A stretch of 64,000 nucleotides of DNA, taken from NCBI RefSeq assembly GCF_963576615.1, contig NC_088712.1, forward strand, positions 33,675,155 to 33,739,154, read 5' to 3'. Both the position numbers and the translations under genes were made by a program. Source of the DNA: Watersipora subatra. Taxonomy: Eukaryota > Bryozoa > Gymnolaemata > Cheilostomatida > Watersiporidae. The notes under the pieces are model-generated. The model made no database searches. It worked only from the letters and a program-made list of their open reading frames with translations, and had not been told where the DNA came from. Below, piece by piece: positions 47,715 through 57,700 of this stretch. Position 1 is the stretch's first letter. Each line of letters opens with the position of its first letter.

Positions 47715-48895
47715 AGTTCTATTGCTCTTCACCTGAGGTATGAGTCAGTTCTACAGCTCTTCACTTGACACATGAGTCAGTTCTATAACTCTTCACCTGA
47801 AGTGTGAGTCAGCTCTATAGTTCGTCACCTAAGGTGTCAGTCAGTTCTATAGCTCTTCACCTGACATGCGAGTCAGTTCTATAACTCCTCACCTGAGGTG
47901 TGAGTCAGTTCTATAGCTCTTCACCCGACGTATGAGTCAGTTCTATAGCTCTTCACCTGAGGTTTGAGTCAGTTCTATAGCTCTTCACCTGAGGTATGAA
48001 ACAGTTTTATAGCTCTTCACCTGACACATGAGTCAGTTCTATAACTCTTCACCTGAAGTGTGAGTCAGCTCTATAGTTCGTCACTTAAGGTGTCAGTCAG
48101 TTCTATAGCTCTTCACCTGACATGTGAGTCAGCTCTATAACTCTTCACCTGAGGTGTGAGTCAGCTCTATAGCTCTTCACCTGAGGTGTGGGTCAGTTCT
48201 ATAGCTCTTCGCCTGAGGTGTGAGTAAGTTCTATAATTCTTCATCCGAGGTGTGGGTCAGTTCTATAGCTCTTCACCTAAGGTGTGAGTCAGTTCTATAG
48301 CTTTTCATCTGAGATGTGAATCAGTTCTATATCTCTTCACCTGAGGTGTGAGTCAGTTCTATAGCTCTTCACCTGAGGTGTGAGTCAGCTCTATAGTTCT
48401 TCAGCTAAGGTGTGAGTCAGTTCTATAGCTCTTCACCTGACACATGAGTCAGTTCTATAACTCTTCACCTGAAGTGTGAGTCAGCTCTATAGTTCGTCAC
48501 TTAAGGTGTCAGTCAGTTCTATAGCTCTTCACCTGACATGTGAGTCAGCTCTATAACTCTTCACCTGAGGTGTGAGTCAGCTCTATAGCTCTTCACCTGA
48601 GGTGTGGGTCAGTTCTATAGCTCTTCGCCTGAGGTGTGAGTAAGTTCTATAATTCTTCATCCGAGGTGTGGGTCAGTTCTATAGCTCTTCACCTAAGGTG
48701 TGAGTCAGTTCTATAGCTTTTCATCTGAGATGTGAATCAGTTCTATATCTCTTCACCTGAGGTGTGAGTCAGTTCTATAGCTCTTCACCTGAGGTGTGAG
48801 TCAGTTCTATAGCTTTTCACCTGAGGTATGAGTCAGTTCTATAGCTCTTCGCATGAGGTGTGAGTCAGCTCTATAACTCTTCACCTGTGATGTGT
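47715..48895. repeat. 32-bp minisatellite with 416-bp higher-order repeat
   Basis: About 37 copies of a unit containing GTCAGTTCTATAGCTCTTCA. A 13-unit block beginning CTGACACATG at 48021 is repeated almost exactly at 48437. A shorter related start is near 47765. Confidence 0.95.
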
Positions 48896-50185
48896 TAATC
48901 AACTGATTCAACTACAGACTGTCATTATACTATGTGTACCGAATTACAAACAGGATTTATGATTGAAACAAGATTCTGTACTGTTATTATTGTGTGCTTC
49001 GTGAAATTCAGCCTCGTTGTGCAACAAGCTCCTAGAACTAAAGCCTTTATATAAGCAAACATTAATTACTCTTCACTGCTCTCACCAATAGAAAACATAC
49101 AAATATTGGTTCCTGTATCCAACTAATACTCACAACCGAATAGAGACTAATGTTATGAACAACCAAGCACACATGTTGGTAGGGAAAGTGAAAACGCTGG
49201 AAACCATATAGTCTCTCAGCCCCTATGATTACAGGTGCTGAGAGATAATATGGAAGCAAAAGGTGTTATTTCAATTGGAGAAAAAAACCTTTTTCATGTC
49301 ATGAGAGAGGCAGCACACCTTTCCAACTAGCATCATAAACGAATATCAAGCATCGTATCGAATAGGCAGCAACTAGCATTTTAGCACTGATTTTAAAAAG
49401 GGTTGGATGTGAATGGACTATGTATTTTATTGCAAGAATGTCTGTTAGAATACTATGATGTAAATATTGAACACTAAATATTTGGAATCATACACTGAGG
49501 TAACTCGTAAGTAAAACCAGCAGCTTATTGAATAGCGCTCATCACGCTGCAATATGGCTGAGGGAAATATACTACTAGAATACTATAATATTATACTAGC
49601 TGAAACAGTTGACGGCTCATCACTGTAAATGTTTCAAAGCAACAGAAAGCTAAAGAAGTAAATGGCAATATATTCCATTAGATCAGGTAGGCATTTCAAC
49701 ATGTGACAGTTAAGAGCGACGAGATATTCTTTGCAGCAGAGTATGCAAGTCGTGGTCATTGGCTCGGTGAGTTTTACTTTGCATGTGAATAACCAGCTCC
49801 CGCTGGCTTGTCACTCTCACATGGCAGAGTTCACAGTCTACAGTCAGCGGACGTGGCCTATAAGAAACGATAGCAAATTTAGCGATAATATTATAATTTT
49901 GGTGGATATAAACACCTTAACATTGAAGTATGATCGCACAGTTGGTTTAAACTGATTATTTGTAAAACGATTTTGTTGTTGGTCAAATACGTGTAAATCC
50001 ACATAGATATATAATCCACAAAGATATATAATCCACATAGACATCCACAGGATTATATGTCTATGTGAAAGAACACATAAACACATAATCCAAGAGAAAT
50101 TTAGACTCTAGAGCCTACAGGAATGGGCTCAGTATTACTCAGATCTAAGCCGGAAAAACTAAAACTTGCCAAACGGCCATATCAT
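48896..50185. other. Unassigned sequence
   Basis: Apart from the exon candidate at 49134-49222, AT-rich. Short ATATAATCCACA repeats lie near 50005-50040. Confidence 0.5.
49134..49222 (-). CDS. Possible exon for a membrane segment
   Basis: An acceptor ATCATAG and a strong donor TT|GTGAGT bracket 29 codons: GLRDYMVSSVFTFPTNMCAW, then LFITLVSIR. The hydrophobic content suggests a transmembrane helix. It could follow gene C exon (d) only if the alternative phase-0 donor is used. Function unknown. Confidence 0.2.
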
Positions 50186-50186
50186 T

Positions 50187-50945
50187 AGTACTAGCAACAT
50201 TATACTAGCAATAATATACCTACTACTAGCAATAATATACCTACTACTAGCAATAATATACCTACTACTATTAATGATATACCTACTACTAGCAATAATA
50301 TACCTACTACTAGCAATAATATACCTACTACTAGCAATAATATACCTACTACTATTAATGATATACCTACTACTAGCAATAATATACCTACTAGTAGCAA
50401 TAATATACCTACTACTAGCAATAATATACCTACTACTATTAATGATATACCTACTACTAGTAATGATATACCTACTACTAGCAATAATACACCTACTACT
50501 AGTAATGATATGCCTACTACTATCAATAATATACCTACTACTAGTAATAATATGCCTACTACTAGTAATGATATACCTACTACTAGTAATGATATACCTA
50601 CTACTATCAATGATATACCTACTACTAGTAATGATATACCTACGACTATCAATGATATACCTACTACTAGTAATGATATACCTACTACTATCAATGATAT
50701 ACCTACTACTATTAATGATATACCTACTACTATCAATAATATACCTACTACTAGTAATAATATGCCTACTATTAGTAATGATATACCTACTACTAGTAAT
50801 GATATACCTACTACTATCAATGATATACCTACTACTAGTAATGATATACCTACGACTATCAATGATATACCTACTACTATCAATGATATACCTACTACTA
50901 GTAATGATATACCTACTACTAGTAATGATAGACCTACTAATATGT
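50187..50945. repeat. 21-bp minisatellite
   Basis: About 36 copies of a unit containing ATAATATACCTACTACTAGC. The period is a multiple of three, so both strands carry frames of 145-261 codons that are artefacts. Confidence 0.96.
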
Positions 50946-51632
50946 AGCTAGTACCGTTTAGTCCAATGAACAAAAGTTACAAAGTTTGCTCCCTTAAAAA
51001 TGAATATGCCACGAAAAACTTGCAACAAGTGGAGCTGCTAGACACATTACTACGGAAAGCCCTATTCGACTAAAATCCAGCACACTAAAGGTAAAATAGG
51101 AGGCATTGTGTAACACTAGAATTAACATCAGTATAGCTAAAACACCCGAGCAAAACCTCTTTGATCTAATACCAATCTTTCTTACAAGGTGGGTAGGATA
51201 AAATTAATTGCATTTTCTTTTTACATATTCTTAATGAATGTATTTTTCAACTTGAATCATATTTTAAATGTTTATTATCCTTTAGAAAAACTGGATTTCT
51301 TTTAGAAATCCACTTCAGTGTTCCACAGAGTTTATTTGCTGACCTCATCATTGAGCGAGCTAATCACAACAATGCGATGCATATAAACACAGATCAGTCC
51401 AACAGAATGTGGTTCAACCACTGTTCACTATCATACCTACCACTATCATCATTACTATCATAACATCCACCATTCGTCCTTGAAGTCCATGTTGACATAA
51501 TAAATTTTTTTCAGAATTCTATCAATAACAAATAAACTGTTCAATATTTTAGAACTATTTCCTAGATGACTGGATAAGCAGCCAAACAGTCTGCGGGTAA
51601 AATGCAAGGGAGAGATAATCCAAAAGAGTTAC
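50946..51632. other. Downstream side of gene C exon (d)
   Basis: A minus-strand acceptor (GCTGGATTTTAG near 51075) opens frames such as SNRAFRSNVSSSSTCCKFFV, but the phase relative to exon (d) is ambiguous. No firm exon. Confidence 0.35.
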
Positions 51633-51636
51633 AAAC

Positions 51637-51767
51637 CTTCCACCAGCGATCTTCGTGAGACTCTGTACATGAACACTGAGTCCTTCAAGCCTTTCCCTCT
51701 CAGCCACATCCTCAGAACTCAACGCTGTCTCAAGGACTGGAGCATCTATCAGTCTGAAGAGATGGAG
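51637..51767 (-). CDS. Gene C exon (d)
   Basis: The strong acceptor TTTTCCCTCATTTGTAG is followed by LHLFRLIDAPVLETALSSED, then VAERERLEGLSVHVQSLTKI and AGG. The donor is uncertain: AAG|GTTTGT at 51637 or TTT|GTAACT at 51633. If neither is used, the frame runs on for about 25 more residues to a stop. Confidence 0.55.
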
Positions 51768-54700
51768 CTACAAATGAGGGAAAACAACGCATGCTATTTG
51801 AAATTTGAACAAGTTGTGAGACTGAAGAAGCAAATCTCTATGACTCCCAACCTCCTAGTTCTACAGGTATGACTTGAGTTTGCTGTTAAGATATCACACA
51901 GAGAGAAAGGAAACTATTGCATGTAGCAGGGGAATGTCTCTAGAGACTCTACGATACTCGGAAAACTCACTCCTCCCTCAACTAAATTGATGGACATGTT
52001 GTTCAATCAAAACATCTGCTCCGGCTAGGAGAGATGACAGTGTCTGGCCTTGAGGATAATCCTGGTTGATCTATAGATCACATGACCTCAACATTTGCAA
52101 GACTAATTAGCAAACATCATGCATTTTTAGTTGAATCCTTTCATAACCATACTGTTCACAGATATAACTATACTGTTCACAGATATAACTATACTGCTCA
52201 CAGATATAACTATACTGTTCACAGATATAACTATACTGTTCACAGATATAACTATACTGTTTACAGATATAACTATACTGTTCACAGGTATAACTATACT
52301 GTTCACAGATATAACTATACTGCTCACAGATATAATTATACTGCTCACAGATATAACTATACTGCTCACAGATATAACTATACTGTTCACAGATATAACT
52401 TTACTGTTCACAGATATAGCTATACTGTTCACAGATATAACTACACTGTTCACAGATATAACTATACTGCTCACAGATATAACTATACTGTTCACAGATA
52501 TAACTATACTGTTCACAGATATAACTATACTGTTCACAGGTATAACTATACTGTTCACAGATATAACTATACTGTTCACAGATATAACTATACTGTTCAC
52601 AGATATAACTATATGGTTCACAGGTATAACTATACTGTTCACAGATATAACTATACTGTTCACAGATAGAACACAAAACAAACCTTGCGAATGGAACAGA
52701 GTCCAAGAGCAATTGGCACTCTAAAATTTTGTGTTGGTTCCGGGATGAATTTTTTCGAAATACGCACTCATTAGAATTGGATGCCTTGAAAATGTGGCTT
52801 ATTGAGATGAGCAGCTCTCCGCTTGCCATATAAGCCATCACTTTGGCAAACTAAATAGGTGATATGCTTTCAAGCGCATGGTAATTTCAAGGAAAGCTTC
52901 GAGCAAGTTCTTGGTTGGAAATATGAAAAGCTTCGAGATACGAGCCGGTTTTCTATGAGGCCAATAACCGGCCAAGTATGCGAGTGACCGCTTTCGAGAA
53001 CAGCATCGCTTGGCTTTTTTCGTCGAATCTGTCAGAAAAAGGTTAAAAAAATGCTTGCTAAAGTCAGAAACAGATTAGAGAAAATTAAAATGTCGACAAG
53101 ATTATAGTTGAGTTTAGTAAAGTATTAAAACTTGGCTTTAAATGTGTATTTAATAACCTAAAGTCATTTAAATTAAACTCAAAGTTTATGTTAGATTACA
53201 TTAGTCACTACTGTCTGTCACACGGCCATTAGTCACTACTGTCTGTCACACGGCCATTAGTCACTACTGTCTGTCACACGGCCATTAGTCGCTACTGTCT
53301 GTCACGAAGGTAGAAACTCCATACAATACTGTACATAGTATTGTTACATTTTATTGCAGGTGATAACCACTAAACAGTGGTTGTTTAGTGGTTATGATCT
53401 AAACCGCTAAACTAAATTTGTTACTTTGTAAGCGTAGGTAGTGAAATGAACAAGTGAATTTCAACAATTAAAAACACAATTTCCCATCATATCTTGGTTT
53501 TAGCTGGGTTTCATAGTATGGAAATGGATTAATTTGTATCAAGTTATTTTGTATAAGCAACATTGCTTTGAGATACAAGAAAATTGACATTCGATCTCAG
53601 CCCCAGAACGCATTAAACTAGTATGTCTAGGTAGGAGTGTATATGCTTTCGGCAAACTCTATAGCATTCAAGGTCACGCAACCAAATGCACCACGTATTT
53701 CGAGTTCCATGCACAATGGACTGCTGATGAGAGATATCTAGGAGCATAACCTCCCAACAGCTGTTTCCAAAATGCAAGATGCTAATTACCGTATGTCTAC
53801 CATAGCCTGCGTAAGATGTTAAACCATGTAACCAAAATTGTTGCATTGCACAGTTTGCGTCATCAATGAATCTTTGTTATACGGTATAGATACTTATTAC
53901 ATTGATATTTCTCATTGCATCATCATCAGTAGTTGCAACTTACCACACGGTCTCCTTGACAATTAATCTATATTGTGCGCTTGACTCAACTTGCTAGACA
54001 AGGGAAAAAACCGATTCCTTTTGCGCACGACACGAACTCACTCTCTTCTATTTCTCATAACAGTTCATGAGTTTAAATATTGCACAAAAGATATCTTAAA
54101 AAGGTCACAGCTCTAAACCTTTAATCCTCTCATAAAGTGGCTATAACCATATTATAACTATATTGGCACCTTAACCATAACCTTTATAACCAGAACACAG
54201 TTTGTATAGTCAGCGACTAGCAACATCAACCTTTAAAATGAAACTTTAACCATTCTTAGACAATAAATTATTTAAAGGCCTGCTTCAACCTCGATATGCA
54301 GTCTTATTAAAACCTCTACATTTATAAAATGATCTGCCTAGTGAAAGCATCAGCCATGTGTATCGAACTCTTAATGTGTATCGAGCTGTTAATGTGTATC
54401 GAACTCTTAATGTGTATCGAACTCTTAATGTGTATCGAACTGTTAAGGTGTATCGAACTGTTAATGTGTATCGAACTCTTAATGTGTAACAAACTCTTAA
54501 TGTGTATCGAACTGTTAATGTGTATCGGACTCTTAATGTGTTCGAACTGTTAATGTGTATCGAACTCGTAATGTGTAACAAACTGTTAATGTGTATCAAA
54601 CTGTTAATGTGTATCGAACTCTTAATGTGTATCGAACTCTTAATGTGTATCGGACTCTTAACGTGTATCGGACTCTTAATGTGTATCGAATTCTTAATGT

Positions 54701-57700
54701 GTATCAAACTCTTAATGTGTATCGAACTGTTAATGTGTATTGAACTGTTAATGTGTATCGAACTGTTAATGTGTATCGAACTGTTAATGTGTATCGAACT
54801 GTTAATGTGTATCAAACTGTTAATGTGTATCGAACTCTTAATGTGTAACAAACTCTTAATGTGTATCGAACTCTTAATGTGTATCGAATTCTTAATGTGT
54901 ATTGAACTGTTAATGTGTATTGAACTGTTAATGTGTATCGAACTGTTAATGTGTATCAAACTCTTAATGCGTATCAAACTCTTAATGCGTATCGAACTCT
55001 TAATGTGTATCGAACTGTTAATGTGTATTGAACTGTTAATGTGTATCGAACTGTTAATGTGTATCGAACTGTTAATGTGTATCAAACTCTTAATGCGTAT
55101 CAAACTCTTAATGTGTATCAAACTCTTAATGTGTATTGAACTGTTAATGTGTACCGAACTCTTAATGTGTATTGAACTGTTAATGTGTATTGAACTGTTA
55201 ATGTGTATCGAACTGTTAATGTGTATCAAACTCTTAATGCGTATCAAACTCTTAATGTGTATCGAACTCTTAATGTGTATCGAATTCTTAATGTGTATCG
55301 AATTCTTAATGTGTATCGAATTCTTAATGTGCATCGAACTCTTAATGAGTATTGAATTGGCAAAGTCGACATTTCTGTAGCGTCAGTCATTAAAAAGCTA
55401 AATTTAAACATTTGGGAGTTCCCTTAAGATAAAAATTTAGACAAACTCAGATCAATAAATCTTCCAAATGCGTTCAAGCATGAGCAGATGAAACAAATAG
55501 ATGAAGGGAAGAAACAGAATGGCATACCGAGTCGGCGATCGTATCCTCAAGTCCGTGTCTAAGTACATCCCACTCATCAATTCTTGTCCAGGTGAGGCTG
55601 TTGACAGCAAAAACTTTCTCTCGACTGGGTCTTTCTCGGTTCAGCAAACTGAAGCATATAGAACTTCATTCTGTAGTGCAGCCAACTTCAAAAAAAACTT
55701 AAAAGGTTGACTTGCGACAAAATTCACATTACAGTTATTTGATATCAAAAGGTTCAACATGTTTTACTCTGCTGTGTTGTAGGTGCAAAATATGTGGAAA
55801 TGTGATTACAAGCTCTTAAAAGCTCAAAACGAACAGTTAATCGCCGCCATCACAAAAACGCCGTCAATCCCTTTAAAAAACAGCTCAAATGGGACGTAGC
55901 TGAACAAGATGGCCTCCGTTTACACTTTTATGCAACCTCATTTGTCGAAATATTTTCACAAATATACTGCGTGCATTCAATAAAACCATGTCTATTGTCC
56001 TTGTGCGTCTATTTTATCATCATTGAAATCCTGTCACTTTGAGCACTGATATCTTAAAACTTACAACTTACAACTTAAAGCAAATTTGTTTAATTTTTTA
56101 ACCTTAGCGCGAAGGAGTGCATATCATCATTTGATAAACATGACGAGCCTGTTGGTCACCTGTGATAGTTGAAGAATGCTGCAGAAATTGTTCACGCTAC
56201 TTGGCAATAAGTTTGGGTCACATGATCAGATTACAAATAGATGATTAGACCAAGCTGAAACGAAACTGTAAAGTAGCGAGCATCTATATTTGATAAGGGC
56301 TTTCCGGTAAAACCCGAAGTGTTTGTCATAAATTAGTGCTGCGAGGCGTTTTATATTGAACCTTTTATTGGTCTTTCAATTCACGTGATAACATAATATA
56401 CATAAATATAAATCCCTATAAATCTATAGCAATAGATGACCAGATTGATGAACAAGAGTGTGATATGTTTCTGACCCAAGACTGAACTGTCTTCAGTACG
56501 ACAGCCATCTTGAATTTAATACCTTCAAGTGCAAATAACCTCTTCCACATCCTAAAAGATTTATTTGAATGTCGGAAAGCAATCGGTGTGAACGCAAATG
56601 AATCAGCTCATTTTTAAGGTTATTTTAGAGGTTATATTAGAGGTTAGATTAGAGGTTATATTAAAGGTTATATTAGAGGTTATATTAGAGGTTATATTAG
56701 AAGTTATATTAGAGGTAATATTAAAGGTTATATTAGAGGTTATTTTAGAGTTTATATTAGAGGTTATATTAGAGGTTGTATTAGAGGTTATTTTAGAGTT
56801 TATATTAGAGGTTATATTAGAGGTAATATTAGAGGTTATATTAGAGGTAATATTAGAGGTAATATTAGAGGTTATTTTAGAGTTTATATTAAAGGTTATA
56901 TTAAAGGTTATATTAGAGGTTATATTAGAGGTTATTTTAGAGTTTATATTAGAGGTTATATTAGAGGTTATATTAGAGGTTATATTAGAGGTTATATTAG
57001 AGGTAATATTAGAGGTAGTATTAGAGGTTATTTTAGAGTTTATATTAAAGGTTATATTAAAGGTTATATTAGAGGTTATATTAGAGGTTATATTAGAGGT
57101 TATATTAGAGGTTATATTAGAGGTTATATGAGAGGTTATATTAGAGGTTATATTAAAGGTTATATTAGAGGTTATGTTAGAGGTTATATTAGAGGTTATA
57201 TTAAAGGTTATATTAGAGGTTATATTAAAGGTTATATTAGAGGTTATGTTAGAGGTAGCAAAAAATAATAGCCAATAGTTACTTGATGACAAACTTACTC
57301 TAGCAATATCTTTCTGATTTTAGTCTGAAACTCAAACATCTCCATGTTTGCTCCTCCGAGGCAGTAATTGAAACTCATCCTTATGCTGTTGATCTGTAAG
57401 GAGATGATAACTTCTAGAGTCAATCAATGCACAAAAAAGGGACTGTTTCATAACAATTATAGAAACAATTCAAGCAGACTATTCTATATGTACAGCAATG
57501 GCACAAGTGTAACTGACTTGAAGTTTTCCTCATGTATGGAAGTTGAGTTGATACATGAGTTAAGCGTCATCTCCTAGATATACAGTGATAAGCTAACTAG
57601 CAATGAGGCTAGAGGCTACTTTAAAGGTTGACTTGCGACAAAATTCACATTACAGGTATTTGGTATCAAAAGATTCACCATGTCTTACTCTGCTGTGTTG

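Noticed and set aside
49134-49222. Match to the AIG1/ADTRP family (LRD...FP motif)
   Set aside because: The LRD-to-FP spacing is off by one, and the following DRE and NH..HT motifs are absent; kept only as an unassigned exon candidate.
50166-50973. Frames of 145-261 codons on both strands
   Set aside because: A 21-bp array; the hydrophobic peptides are artefacts.
51669-51872. Plus-strand 67-codon frame ending at a GTATGA donor
   Set aside because: The minus strand has a much better acceptor, and its frame joins in phase with other minus-strand exons.
54285-55380. Frames of 292 and 349 codons
   Set aside because: An 18-bp array read through.
55501-55710. Plus-strand frame MAYRVGDRILKSVSKY...
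   Set aside because: The minus-strand exon fits neighbouring phases; the plus reading has a poor acceptor and no phase-compatible partner.
56598-57292. Frames of 177 and 229 codons
   Set aside because: A 12-bp array read through.
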